The notes: a model not told the origin generated them from the sequence alone. A stretch of 64,000 nucleotides of DNA from JAPPFW01 sp965200835 (GCA_965200835.1 OZ241390.1:434001-498000), one strand, 5' to 3'; numbered from the stretch's first letter, positions 8,110 through 17,665 are shown. Numbers and translations: made by a program.

Positions 8110-10539
8110 CTACGAAGCCAGGTCCAGAGCTTCCGCTAGGAAGGTTGCCATCTGGCCTCGGGTGACCGGATCGTCCGGGCGGAACGTTCCGTCCGGGTAG
8201 CCACTGGTCACACCGCCTGCTACGAGTCCGGCTATGGCTGATGCATGGGCTTGATCGGCAGTCACATCGGAGAACCTCAACGAGCTGGGATTGGCCGTGT
8301 TAAGACCGTCTATGGCGGCCACCAGGAAAGTCGCCATCTGAGCCCGGGTGACCAGATCGTCAGGGCGGAACGTCCCGTCTTCGAAACCTGCTGTGACACC
8401 CAACTCGGCCAAGCGGGTTACGTAGCCTCTATACCAAGCATCGGGCTCCACGTCGGAGAAGCGCGCTGAGTAGCTGGCAGACTCTATCTCTCCCATCGCA
8501 CGTACCAGGAACACCGCCATCTGGGCCCTCGTCAGGGGCTCATCCGGACAGAACAGCCGCCTTGCCGCGTCACAACCCGCCGTTATCCCTTCCCGGGCGA
8601 TCAGGTTGATGTTGGCTTCATGAACGCTGTCTTCATCGTCGGTGAAGTAGTCCCTCGGAGCAGCCGGAGTCGCCCGGCCTGAGCCTGTCGAGCCCGTGCC
8701 CGTGGACCCTGTGCCCGTGGTAGGCGGCGGAGGTGAGGTAGTGCCGACCGATCCTGTGTCTGACCAGTCGCCAGCACCGACCGAGTTGATGGCCCGCACC
8801 TGGACCTGATAGTCCGTCCCTTTGCTCAAACCAGTGATCGTGGCGGACCGGGCCGTACCATCATGGGTCCACGGGGTCCAACCAGTCTCGCTGCTGCGCC
8901 GGTACTGCACGTCATAATCGGAAATCGCAGCACCATTGTCCGCCGGCGCAGGCCAAGTCGCCGTAATGGTGGTGTCGGTCGCTGACAAGGTAACAACCGG
9001 CTTACCCGGCACCCCCAACGGAGACGCCGACACCGAATCCGACCACTCCCCCTCACCCTGGGAGTTCTCGGCACGCACCTGCACGTCATACCCCATACCG
9101 TTCGTCAGACCAGTAATCGTCGCCTCACGACCCGTACCAGAATGAGCCCAATCATCCCACGAAGACTCAGACGAAAGCTTGTACCGCACGTCATAGTCAG
9201 AGATGTCAGCCCCGTTGCTCGCAGGCTCCGACCAGGTTGCCGTAATCGTCGTACTACCCGCCGACAGAGACACAACCGGCTTACCCGGCACCGCACCCGG
9301 GGTCGCCGATGCCGTATCCGACCACTCTCCTTCACCTACAGAGTTCTCGGCACGCACCTGCACGTCATACTCCATACCGTTGGTCAAACCAGTAATCGTC
9401 GCCATACGACCCGTACCAGAATGAGCCCAATCATCCCACGAAGACTCAGACGAAAGCTTGTACCGCACGTCATAACCACTGATCGCAGCCCCATTAGTCG
9501 CAGGCTCCGGCCATCACGCCACGAGCTGCCCATCACCCGGCGACAAAGACACCGCAGGCGTACCCAGCGCTTCGGGCACCGGTGTCGCCCTCAACTGCTC
9601 CGACCACCCACCTTCACCTACAGAGTTCCGGGCACGCACCTGCACGTCATACTCCATACCGTTGGTCAAACCAGTAATCGTCGCCTCACGACCCGTACCA
9701 GAATGAGCCCAATCATCCCACGAAGACTCAGACGAAAGCTTGTACCGCACGTCATAACCACTGATCGCAGCCCCATTAGTCGCAGGCTCCGGCCATGACG
9801 CCACGATCTGCCCATCACCCGGCGACAAAGACACCGCAGGCGTACCCAGCGCTTCGGGCACCGGTGTCGCCCTCAACTGCTCCGACCACCCACCTTCACC
9901 TACAGAGTTCTGGGCACGCACCTGCACCTGATACTCCATACCGTTGGTCAAACCAGTAATCGTCGCCGTAAGCGCCGTAATGTCCTCCCCCCCGGAGGTC
10001 CACGAGGAGTCAGTGGAAAGCCGATACTGCACGTCATAACCAGTAACGGGCGCTCCACCATCGTTCGGGGGCGCATACCACGAAGCCGTGATACGTTGGT
10101 TACCGGGCGCCAACGTCACGTATTGAGGAGTAGTGGGCTCTGATGGTGTCGTCTATGGTGTCGCCGACACCACATACGACCAATCGCCATCGCCTACGGA
10201 GTTCGTCGCACGTACCTTGACCTCGTATAGCGTGTCGTTACTCAAACCAGTGACCGTATAGCTCGTGCCGGTGAGGTTGACATCTACCCAGCTTCCCCCT
10301 ACCACCTGGCGGTGCTGCAACAGGTAGGCGGTAATCGGGGCACCGTTCGCCTCCGCCGTCCATGAAGCCATGATTTGCCCGTTGCCCGGCGACAGATACA
10401 AGACCGGTGCTCCTGGCGCCTGCTGTGCCTGAGCCGGCACAGCAAGAACCATGAATGAGACCGCGGCGAGAATCGCCGATGCCGCTACTATATGCATACT
10501 TCCGCTAAGGCCCTTGGTGCATGCGTATTTGTTGATCAC
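8110..10539 (-). pseudogene. Secreted surface protein with six fibronectin III repeats and three SLH domains, broken by two in-frame stops
   Basis: Read through two stops, the 810-codon frame gives a surface-anchored protein. A GTG start at 10539 follows AGGAG; a Sec signal peptide ends VLAVPAQA. Six fibronectin type III repeats follow, each with an ATITGLTNGMEYDVQVRA-like core. Then come a Pro/Thr/Gly/Ser linker and three SLH domains (FSDVEPDAWYRGYVTRLAE, GVTAGFEDGTFRPDDLVTR, GVTSGYPDGTFRPDDPVTR) that would bind cell-wall polymers. A TAG at 10153-10155 ends repeat 1. A TGA at 9514-9516 falls inside repeat 4, where the neighbouring repeat has TCA (Ser). Frames stay aligned on both sides, so both are point nonsense mutations. 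Only a secreted single-repeat peptide would be made unless stops are suppressed. Confidence 0.8.
9003..9850. repeat. Near-identical tandem DNA repeats encoding fibronectin III domains
   Basis: Units of about 279-282 bp recur in tandem. For example, the block starting GAATGAGCCCAATCATCCCA occurs near 9141, 9420 and 9701 with long identical stretches around it. Unit length matches one 93-94 residue fibronectin III domain. The DNA identity exceeds what protein selection needs, pointing to recent duplication or gene conversion, and makes the region prone to copy-number change. Confidence 0.85.
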
Positions 10540-10587
10540 AATCACTCCTGTGGCGAGGGTTGTTTCAACTACTGCCCCTCCGGTCAA

Positions 10588-10947
10588 TCCCGGCTGGGTT
10601 AAGCCTGACTATAGCCATAGATCCTGGTGGTCGGGTTTGTATATCGGAAAGTCAACGAGGCTGATATTCGCCATCAAGCGTGTCGCTTTGCCAGAGAGGG
10701 ATGTCATTACCTGCTTGCCAAACGAGATAGGCACTGTCCCCAGCAGCTCAAGTCATTCAGAGATCGTCATCCCGTCATCCTAGATAACGAAGGTCGTCAG
10801 TGTATAGGCATCTTTGACCTATAGTTGTCTTAACCACGGCTGGACATCGTCAACATAAACTGGCCTTGAGGCTGAGTCAGCCTGTCCCACAGAAGCCTGG
10901 TCTGATGACCACACCCGGGTCGGGTGACACGGATTCGGGGAGTCCGG
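10588..10947. other. Gap between the surface-protein gene and tRNA-Phe, no convincing gene
   Basis: The promoter and leader of the minus-strand surface gene should lie here; a TATAGT-like -10 is visible around 10610 on the minus strand. A plus-strand frame at 10627-10824 (65 codons) has no ribosome-binding site and no recognisable motif. I see nothing else. Confidence 0.5.
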
Positions 10948-11020
10948 TGGCCAGGCCCGGCGTCGATCCGGGGACCTCTGCTTTTTCAGAGCAGCGCTCT
11001 ACCGACTGAGCTACCTGGCC
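10948..11020 (-). tRNA. tRNA-Phe (GAA)
   Basis: A 73-nt cloverleaf: acceptor GGCCAGG/CCTGGCC, anticodon stem CTGCT/AGCAG with loop CTGAAAA (anticodon GAA), T stem CCCGG/CCGGG. The T loop reads ATCGACG, with A where position 54 is nearly always T. The 3' CCA is not encoded. It sits next to tRNA-Asp on the same strand. Confidence 0.93.
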
Positions 11021-11061
11021 GCAGGTTACGAGAACCGACCACCTCGGGTCGGTTCTCTCGG

Positions 11062-11136
11062 CGGGGACGACGGGATTTGAACCCGCGACCTCCGGCTTGA
11101 CAGGCCGGCGTGAACTCCAGACTTCACCACGCCCCC
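11062..11136 (-). tRNA. tRNA-Asp (GTC)
   Basis: A 75-nt cloverleaf: acceptor GGGGGCG/CGTCCCC with one G-T pair, anticodon stem CCGGC/GCCGG with loop CTGTCAA (anticodon GTC), T loop TTCAAAT. The 3' CCA is not encoded. It is upstream of tRNA-Phe with about 40 bp between, so the two are probably co-transcribed. Confidence 0.95.
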
Positions 11137-11229
11137 AGGACGCTCCCTAGGCTACCCGGATACCGGAAGGGAATCCAGACGGCCTCGTGAGACCTCCGAG
11201 AGTATACAAGCCGGGGAACCCTTCGGTTG

Positions 11230-11651
11230 TCATGGACCGAGAGCGGTGACAGGTACGACGGCGACCCCATCGGCCTTTCGTAGCCGTATCCGATGCCGGC
11301 TACCACTACCAGTTTGGTCGGCTCGCCGATACGAGAAGTCTCCCCCGGTTCCGCAGCTTCAGGGGGGCGGCAGCAGCCCGGTCGATCCGGGCCACCGAGC
11401 TTCACTTCCACCGCCATCCAGCAACCATCGGCGGCCTCGATGACGGCATCTACCTCCGGACCAGTGTTGTCCCGGTAGTGAAAGACCTCCGCGTCATCGG
11501 CCTGTGCGTAGACCCGCAGATCCCGAATGACCGTTGACTCGAACAGGAGGCCGAAGAGTTCGAGGTCCTGCAGGGAGATGAACCGGATTGGTCCGGAGTG
11601 CAGCCACCGCCAGTGAAGGATCGACGAAGACCGCTTGGGCGACACGTGCAC
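11230..11651 (-). pseudogene. Decayed 3' remnant of a DUF4143 AAA ATPase gene
   Basis: Only the C-terminal DUF4143 part of an AAA+ ATPase survives: LQDLELFGLLFES, VIRDLRVYAQADD, then FHYRDNTGPEVDAVIEA and MAVEVKLGG. This is the nuclease-like C-terminal region of the family. The Walker-motif half is missing. Family sequence also appears in other frames: VDPSLAVAALRTNPVHL just upstream, RIDRAAAAPLKLRNRG in the middle, then ADGVAVVPVTALGP ending at TGA 11230-11232. At least four or five frameshifts are therefore needed to read it. It is a dead gene beside two tRNA genes, a common site for insertions and deletions. Confidence 0.75.
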
Positions 11652-11659
11652 CTACTGCT

Positions 11660-11699
11660 CAACCGGAAGAATGCAACGCACACAACCGGAAGATTGCAA
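11660..11699. repeat. Pair of 17-bp direct repeats at the edge of the DUF4143 remnant
   Basis: CAACCGGAAGAATGCAA (11660-11676) and CAACCGGAAGATTGCAA (11683-11699) differ at one base and are 6 bp apart. They lie immediately upstream of the remnant in its own direction. They could be an operator of the former gene, or the scar of the event that removed its 5' half. Confidence 0.6.
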
Positions 11700-11708
11700 T
11701 TCTGCTGA

Positions 11709-12731
11709 TCAGCCCAGCAGCTCTCGCAACACGCCGAGCAGGACCTCCACATCGTGGTCGTCAACATCGAGGTGGGTAACGATCCGGCAGGAGCGCTGAT
11801 CTCGACCGGACATAAGGACACCCGCGCTGGCTGCCATCTTGAGCAGCTGGGGACCACTCGGACCCGACTCCGCGATCCGGAAGGCCACGATGTTGGTCTC
11901 CACCGGCAGGACCGACTCCACCTGCGACATCGCAGCCAGAGCCTCACCGATCCGAGCCGCTCGGGCATGGTCCTCCGCCAACCGGTCCACATGATGATCG
12001 AGCGCGTACAGCCCCATAGCTGCCAGGATTCCCGACTGGCGCATGGCCCCTCCCCATTGCTGCTTCCAGCGCCAGGACTCAGCAATGAACTCCTCGGAAC
12101 CCGCCATGACCGCCCCGACCGCCGCACCTAGGCCCTTGGTCAGGTCGATCCACACGCTGTCCATGTCGCGGGCATAACGTTCGGCGGGAACCCCGGTGGC
12201 CACCACCGCGTTCATCAGGCGTGCCCCGTCCATGTGGGTGGACAATCCCGCCTCGTGAGCTATTCCGGCTACCTCATCCAGCTGCTCGACCGGCCAGATC
12301 GATCCGCCGCCCAGATTGGCGGTCTGCTCGATCGAAAGCAACCGCGAACGGGGCGTATATCTGCTCCGGGGTCGGATCGCACCCCTCACCTGCTCCCCCG
12401 TGAAGATGCCCCGGTCCCCGTCCAACGGATACACCATGGCTCCCGACAGCATCGCCGGACCACCCGACTCAAAGCCCAGAATGTGGCTGGACCGGTCACA
12501 GATCACTTCGTCACTCGGCCGGATGTGGACCTTGATGGCTATCTCGTTGCACATCGAGCCGGAGGGCAGAAAGACGGCCGCCTCCTTGCCCAGTAGCTCC
12601 GCAACCCACCGCTCCAGGCGCTTGGTGGTGGGATCCTCGAAGCGCTGCTCATCACCCACCTCGGCTTCCAGAACCGTGGCCCGCATCGCCCTGGTCGGCT
12701 TGGTCTGTGTATCGGAGAAGAAATTGTGCAT
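11709..12731 (-). CDS. ltaE: Low-specificity L-threonine aldolase
   Basis: A 340-residue PLP enzyme that cleaves L-threonine or L-allo-threonine to glycine and acetaldehyde in the cytoplasm. The N-terminus FFSDTQTKPTRAMRATV is the family hallmark, with GDEQRFEDPTTKRLE close behind. The PLP-binding Lys is in DLTKGLGAAVGAVMAG, and HMDGARLMNAVV carries the Asp that contacts the pyridine nitrogen. Length is normal. It stands alone between the DUF4143 remnant and purA; the 23-bp gap to purA suggests purA transcription may run into it, since both are on the minus strand with purA upstream. Confidence 0.93.
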   Translation of the reverse strand: MHNFFSDTQTKPTRAMRATVLEAEVGDEQRFEDPTTKRLERWVAELLGKEAAVFLPSGSMCNEIAIKVHIRPSDEVICDRSSHILGFESGGPAMLSGAMVYPLDGDRGIFTGEQVRGAIRPRSRYTPRSRLLSIEQTANLGGGSIWPVEQLDEVAGIAHEAGLSTHMDGARLMNAVVATGVPAERYARDMDSVWIDLTKGLGAAVGAVMAGSEEFIAESWRWKQQWGGAMRQSGILAAMGLYALDHHVDRLAEDHARAARIGEALAAMSQVESVLPVETNIVAFRIAESGPSGPQLLKMAASAGVLMSGRDQRSCRIVTHLDVDDHDVEVLLGVLRELLG

Positions 12732-12754
12732 CTACCGTCCTATCGCAGCGTCCG

Positions 12755-14029
12755 TCAATCCCTGACCACTACCTGCTCACGCTCCGGCCCCACTGAAACC
12801 CGGTGCACCGGAACTCCTACTTGATCCTCGATGAACTCTATGTATTGGCGGGCCTGGCGCGGAAGCTCGCTGAAGTTTCTTACGTTGGTTATGTCCTGAT
12901 TCCATCCAGGTAGCTTCCGGTAGATAGGGCGGCAGTTGTAAAGCACCCGCTGCTGGCGGGGGAACTCCGAGTGGACCTCTCCTTCCAGCAGGTAACCCGT
13001 AGCCACCTTTAGGGTGTCGAAGCCGGTCAGTACATCCAGCTTGGTTATGAACAGCTCGGTCAGGGAGTTGACTCGCCGGGCGTAACGCAGAGCTACCAGA
13101 TCGAGCCAACCGCAACGCCGCCGCCTGCCCGTAACCGTGCCGTACTCCCCTCCGATCTCGACCATCCGGTCCCCGGTCCGGTCGAATAGCTCGGTGGGAA
13201 ACGGGCCGCTGCCCACTCGGGAAATATAGGCCTTGGCGACCCCAACGATGTGGTCGATCGCCTTGGGGCCCACGCCGCTTCCGACGGCTGCTCCCCCTGC
13301 CGTGGGGTTCGAGGAGGTTACGAACGGGTAGGTCCCATGGTCGATGTCCAGCAGAGTGCCCTGGGCTCCCTCGAACAGCACCGTCTGGCCCGCTTGGATC
13401 GCCTCCCAGATCAGCCGGGAGGTGTCATCCACCAGCGGCAGCAAGGCCTCGCCGTACCCGAGGTAGTCCTCGGCGATCCCCTCAGAGCGCATCGGCAGCT
13501 GGTTGTAGACCCGGGTGAGGATCTTGTTCTTCTCAGCCAGCACTGCCTCCAGCTTGTCGCGGAAGATGTCGGGATCGAAGAGGTCCTGGACCCTGATACC
13601 GGTGCGGGCGTACTTGTCGGTGTAGGCAGGGCCGATCCCCCGCTTGGTCGTACCGATCCGGTTGCGGCCCAAAAAACGCTCCATGACGAGGTCGAGCTTG
13701 CGGTGGTAGGGCATGATGAGATGGGCGTTGCCTGAGATCCGCAATCGGGAGGGATCCACGCCCCGATTCCGGAGCATCTCCATCTCGGCAAGCAGCCCTT
13801 GTAGATCGAGCACCACACCGGATGCGATCACCGGAACCACGCCGGGATACATCACTCCCGACGGCACCAGGGAGAGGGCGAAACGCTGATCACCTACGAC
13901 GATCGTGTGACCCGCGTTGTTGCCGCCCTGGTAACGGACCACACAGTCCGCCTGCCGGGCGAAGAGATCGGTGACCCGACCTTTGCCCTCGTCACCCCAC
14001 TGGGCACCGACGACTACCGTGGCCGGCAC
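12755..14029 (-). CDS. purA: Adenylosuccinate synthetase
   Basis: Joins IMP and aspartate using GTP in AMP synthesis. The 424-residue product is full length. The N-terminal GTP-binding loop is GAQWGDEGKGRVTD with the catalytic Asp, and the catalytic His is in NNAGHTIVV. The IMP-binding segment RGIGPAYTDKYARTGIR and the C-terminal GTP-base motif TKLDVL are present. The ATG at 14029 gives the exact family N-terminus (MPATVVVGAQWGDEGKG). The 276-bp gap upstream separates it from a divergent winged-helix gene, so both promoters should be there; I found no clear hexamers. Confidence 0.97.
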   Translation of the reverse strand: MPATVVVGAQWGDEGKGRVTDLFARQADCVVRYQGGNNAGHTIVVGDQRFALSLVPSGVMYPGVVPVIASGVVLDLQGLLAEMEMLRNRGVDPSRLRISGNAHLIMPYHRKLDLVMERFLGRNRIGTTKRGIGPAYTDKYARTGIRVQDLFDPDIFRDKLEAVLAEKNKILTRVYNQLPMRSEGIAEDYLGYGEALLPLVDDTSRLIWEAIQAGQTVLFEGAQGTLLDIDHGTYPFVTSSNPTAGGAAVGSGVGPKAIDHIVGVAKAYISRVGSGPFPTELFDRTGDRMVEIGGEYGTVTGRRRRCGWLDLVALRYARRVNSLTELFITKLDVLTGFDTLKVATGYLLEGEVHSEFPRQQRVLYNCRPIYRKLPGWNQDITNVRNFSELPRQARQYIEFIEDQVGVPVHRVSVGPEREQVVVRD

Positions 14030-14305
14030 GCGCTACCTACCCCGCCCGTTCCGGCGACCGGGCCTCCCCCGGACCATCCCGATGGTTCTCGATCACGACG
14101 ATAGGCTCCATATTCCGCTTCCCAGTTCGAAGTGTCTATCCGGCCTGCCAACCGGCCGATCACAGGATAGGTACCCGGTCGCTCCAACAGCGTGACCCGC
14201 ACTGCTGCTGGATCCCATCCGGCCCGGGCGGGGTCCGGGATTCCGCTCTGCTCGAAACCGGCCGGCCGCTGCCTGCCAGGCTGGCTATAGAGTGACCCGC
14301 ATCCC

Positions 14306-15484
14306 ATGATCAGGATCGACACTGAGGAAAGACGGCGCCGGATAGGCGTCCGCCACCATCTCCATCCGGATCACCGGGCCAGCTCGCTCGCCGAAGCCGC
14401 CGGACATCAGGTTGGCCTGCACTCCAGCGATCCCGCCACGGTATTCCTGTCGGCCTGGGCACGGATGGAGACCACTTCCACCCGCGAGATCGAGGATGTC
14501 CTGTACGGCGACGGGCCCGAGCTGCACCGCATGCTCGGCATGCGGCGGACCCTGTTCACAGTGCCTACTGAGCTGGTTCCCGTGCTGCATCACGGATGCG
14601 CTCGCCGTCTGGCCGCCGCCGAGCGTCGACGCCTAGTCGGATATTTGGAGAAGGAAGGGGTAACCGACCGGGCGGAACTCTGGCTCGATAGGGTGGCAGC
14701 AGCAACCCTGGAAGCGATAGTCCGCCTGGGCGAGGCGACCGCGATGGAGCTACGCCAGCAAGTACCTGAGCTCCAGCTGACCCTGACCTTCGGGCGAGGC
14801 AAGAAGTGGCACGGCCGGGTGGGCGTCTCGACGCGGGTGCTGTTCCTGCTGGCCACCGAAGGACGGATCATCCGGGGACGTCCGAGAGGATCATGGATCA
14901 GCGGGCAGTACCGGTGGGCGGCGATGGCGACCCGGCTGGGGGGTGAGATACCCGAGCTCGACCCGGAAGAGGCCCGGATCAGGCTGGTGGAGCGATGGCT
15001 CCGAACCTACGGACCGGGGACCGAGGCCGATCTGCGCTGGTGGACCAAGTGGCCCCTGCGCGATCTGAGACCGGCCCTGCGGTCCCTGGACGTGGAGGAG
15101 GTCGAGGTCGAGAAAGGGACCGCTTTCGCCCTCTCCGATGACCTCGAACTCACGCCGGAACCGGCCCCCTGGGCCAACCTACTGCCGTCACTCGACTCGA
15201 CGGTGATGGGATGGCGGGACCGCCACTGGTACCTGGGACGGCATGCCGACCCGCTCTTCGACCGCAACGGCAATGCCGGACCTACCGTCTGGTGGAACGG
15301 CCGGGTGGTGGGCGGATGGGCGGTTACCGACGGGGGAAGGGTCGTCTACCGGTTGCTGGAGGACATCGGGGCCGAGGGCGAGGCGCAGGTCGCCGCCCTT
15401 GGAGCCGAACTCGAGGAGTGGCTGGACGGCACTCGGGTAACCCCACGCTTCCGGACCCCTCTGGAGAAGCAACTTAGGCGCTAG
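14306..15484 (+). CDS. Winged-helix DNA-binding domain protein (HTH_42 family)
   Basis: A 392-residue cytoplasmic protein of the winged-helix family related to YcaQ/AlkX-type DNA-binding proteins, some of which handle alkylated or cross-linked DNA. Family features seen include SSDPATVFLSAWAR near residue 40, RTLFTVPTELVPVLH around 80-95, the winged-helix core in the middle, and a C-terminal DPLFDRNGNAGPTVWWNGRVVGGW that is strongly conserved in the group. Many actinobacteria have one or more copies. The exact role in this organism cannot be read. The start (ATGATCAGGATCGAC) follows ATGATC-rich sequence without a strong ribosome-binding site. It is followed by ppk on the same strand after about 125 bp. 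Confidence 0.82.
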   Translation: MIRIDTEERRRRIGVRHHLHPDHRASSLAEAAGHQVGLHSSDPATVFLSAWARMETTSTREIEDVLYGDGPELHRMLGMRRTLFTVPTELVPVLHHGCARRLAAAERRRLVGYLEKEGVTDRAELWLDRVAAATLEAIVRLGEATAMELRQQVPELQLTLTFGRGKKWHGRVGVSTRVLFLLATEGRIIRGRPRGSWISGQYRWAAMATRLGGEIPELDPEEARIRLVERWLRTYGPGTEADLRWWTKWPLRDLRPALRSLDVEEVEVEKGTAFALSDDLELTPEPAPWANLLPSLDSTVMGWRDRHWYLGRHADPLFDRNGNAGPTVWWNGRVVGGWAVTDGGRVVYRLLEDIGAEGEAQVAALGAELEEWLDGTRVTPRFRTPLEKQLRR

Positions 15485-15610
15485 CCGGCCTAGGTCCAGC
15501 CACCCGATGAACCGGGCAGACTCGGTGGCACCAGTCGGATAGCGCGCCGTATCGAGCTGCACTGGCCTACCCTTGCAACAGCAGCAAGCATGAGGGCCGG
15601 AGACCGCAAC

Positions 15611-17665
15611 ATGGCCACGCTATCGGAGGAATTCGACCAGCCTTTCCTCGTCAGGGAGCTGTCTCTGCTCGAGTTCGTAGGGAGAGTGCTGGCTCAAGCA
15701 CGCCGGCAACGCACCCCGCTACTCGAACGGGTCCGCTACATAGCCATCGTCAGCGAGCTGATCGACGAGATCTATCAGGTGAGGTTGGCCGACCTGGATG
15801 AACAGACCGATACCGGGTTCGAAAACCAATCCGGGCGTCGAGTCGGGAAACCCGGATTGGTCGATCGTATCCGGACTGTGGTCAACGGGATCTACGAGGA
15901 TCAGAGCCATGTGTTCCGGGAAGAGATACAACCTGCGCTGGAGCGGGAGGGTATCCGAATCCTGCTGTGGAACTCGCTCGAACCCAGGGACCGCGATTAC
16001 CTGGACCAGGTGTTCCACGACCAGGTCTTTCCGGTTCTGACCCCGCTGGCAGTAGACCCTGCTCGCCCGTTCCCTTATATATCCAACCTGTCCATGAACC
16101 TGGCGATCATGGTTCGTGAACCGGAGACCGGAGTCCAGAGGTTTGCCAGAGTCAAGGTTCCCCCGATCCTTCCCCGGTTTATCGAGCTCCCCCACGGAAA
16201 GGGCTTCCTGCCCATCGAACAGCTCATTACAGCCCATCTCCACGAGTTGTTCCCCGGGATGGAGATCACCGAGTGCCATCCGTTCCGGCTCACCCGTAAC
16301 ACCGACTACCAGATCGCGGAGTTCGAAACCACCGATCTTCTGGAGGCTCTCAAGTCGGAGTTGGGTCGGCGTCGCCGAGGGGAGGTCTCGCGGCTGGAGG
16401 TGGAGCGGGACATGGATCCGGACGTGCTCGATCTGCTCATGCGGGAGCTCGATATCGAGCACCACCACGTCTACCGGATAGTGGGCCTGCTGGGCCTCGA
16501 CTCCCTCACCACCCTGGCCGACCTGGATCTGCCGGAATACCAATGGAGACCGTTCACGCCGGTGGTCCCCGAGCGTATCGTCGGCGGTGAAGACTTCTTC
16601 GATGTGATCAGCCAGGGCGACCTGCTGGTCCATCATCCGTACGAGTCCTTCGCAGCATCGACTGCCGAGTTCGTACACCGAGCGGCCCATGACCCGCATG
16701 TCCTAGCCATCAAGCAAACCCTGTATCGCACCTCACCCGACAGTTCTATCGCCCGCTCGCTGGTGACGGCCGCCGAGCTGGGCAAGCAGGTGGTGGCTCT
16801 GGTGGAACTCAAGGCACGCTTCGACGAGCAGCGGAACATCGAGCGAGCCCAAGCTCTGGAGGAGGCAGGCGTCCATGTGGTGTACGGGCTGGTGGGTTTG
16901 AAGACACATGCCAAGTTGTGCTTGGTGGTACGCCAGGAGAATGGAATGCTGGCTCGCTACGTCCATACGGGCACCGGCAACTACAACGAACGTACTGCCC
17001 GGTTGTACGAGGACGTGGGGATGTTCACCAAGGATCCCGACATCGGAGCGGACGTAAGCGACCTGTTCAACCAGCTCACCGGATACAGCAAGCAGAAGTC
17101 CTACCGGAAGCTGGTGGTGGCGCCCGCCGAGCTGCGGTCCTTTGTCATCGAACTCATCCGGCGCGAAGGGGAGCACGAGGATGGCCATATCGTGGCCAAG
17201 CTCAACGGGCTGGTAGACGAGCAGACCATCCTGGCGATGTACGAAGCCTCCTGCCGGGGCACCCGGATCGATCTCATCGTGCGGGGAGTTTGCAGCCTCC
17301 GCCCCGGGGTCCCCGGGATGAGCGAGAACATAACGGTCCGGTCTATCGTGGGGCGCTTCCTGGAGCACTCGAGAATCTTCCGGTTCGGACGGCCGGAGCG
17401 CGGATTCCGCTATTACATAGGGTCGGCCGACCTCATGCCCCGCAACCTCGACCGGCGGGTCGAGGCCCTGTTTCCGGTCGAGGACCGGGAGGCGCAACGG
17501 AGGCTGGAAGAGGTCCTGGACCTGTGCAGAGCCGATGACCACCTGGCATGGGCCCTCCAGCCGGACGGGTCTTATCTTCCAAGAGGGCTTCGGAACGACG
17601 TGGACGTCCACCAGTCATTGATGGACGTCACCCTGGCACGATCCCGCCTCACGAGAGAGCTCTGA
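15611..17665 (+). CDS. ppk1: Polyphosphate kinase
   Basis: A 684-residue PPK1 that reversibly makes inorganic polyphosphate from ATP. The N-terminal domain begins LVRELSLLEFVGRVL and the head domain follows. The two phospholipase-D-like C-terminal domains contain LKTHAKLCLVVRQ, with the His that is autophosphorylated, and HTGTGNYNERTARLYEDVG. C-terminal signatures RGFRYYIGSADLMPRNLDRRVE and VRGVCSLRPGVPG are intact. I chose ATG 15611 (MATLSEEF) because GGAG lies 9 bases upstream; an ATG at 15590 has no such site. The sixA gene begins 4 bp after its stop, an arrangement common in actinobacteria, so the two are one operon. Confidence 0.97.
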   Translation: MATLSEEFDQPFLVRELSLLEFVGRVLAQARRQRTPLLERVRYIAIVSELIDEIYQVRLADLDEQTDTGFENQSGRRVGKPGLVDRIRTVVNGIYEDQSHVFREEIQPALEREGIRILLWNSLEPRDRDYLDQVFHDQVFPVLTPLAVDPARPFPYISNLSMNLAIMVREPETGVQRFARVKVPPILPRFIELPHGKGFLPIEQLITAHLHELFPGMEITECHPFRLTRNTDYQIAEFETTDLLEALKSELGRRRRGEVSRLEVERDMDPDVLDLLMRELDIEHHHVYRIVGLLGLDSLTTLADLDLPEYQWRPFTPVVPERIVGGEDFFDVISQGDLLVHHPYESFAASTAEFVHRAAHDPHVLAIKQTLYRTSPDSSIARSLVTAAELGKQVVALVELKARFDEQRNIERAQALEEAGVHVVYGLVGLKTHAKLCLVVRQENGMLARYVHTGTGNYNERTARLYEDVGMFTKDPDIGADVSDLFNQLTGYSKQKSYRKLVVAPAELRSFVIELIRREGEHEDGHIVAKLNGLVDEQTILAMYEASCRGTRIDLIVRGVCSLRPGVPGMSENITVRSIVGRFLEHSRIFRFGRPERGFRYYIGSADLMPRNLDRRVEALFPVEDREAQRRLEEVLDLCRADDHLAWALQPDGSYLPRGLRNDVDVHQSLMDVTLARSRLTREL

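Noticed and set aside
9514..9516. TGA in the surface-protein gene as a selenocysteine codon
   Set aside because: The adjacent near-identical repeat has TCA (Ser) at this place, no Cys or redox motif is nearby, and no SECIS-like hairpin follows.
9142..9798. Plus-strand frame with internal amino-acid repeats opposite the fibronectin domains
   Set aside because: The repeats mirror the DNA repeats of the surface-protein gene. The translation is Arg-rich nonsense without a ribosome-binding site.
9003..9850. Regularly spaced DNA repeats as a possible CRISPR array
   Set aside because: Units are about 280 bp, continuous, and in frame as fibronectin III domains. There are no short repeats with unique spacers.
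3124..10155. TAG codons at 3124 and 10153 as pyrrolysine or evidence of a reassigned stop codon
   Set aside because: Only two broken accessory genes show it, a TGA does the same in one of them, and housekeeping genes do not contain internal TAG. Nonsense mutation is simpler.
10627..10824. Short plus-strand frame in the gap before tRNA-Phe
   Set aside because: 65 codons without ribosome-binding site or family resemblance; cannot be told from chance.
14014..14322. Minus-strand frame of 102 codons between purA and the winged-helix gene
   Set aside because: It overlaps the purA start in another frame and the start of the divergent gene, and no motif is recognisable.
16733..17611. 292-codon frame on the minus strand opposite ppk
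   Set aside because: Shadow of ppk in GC-rich DNA; the ppk product is complete and well conserved.
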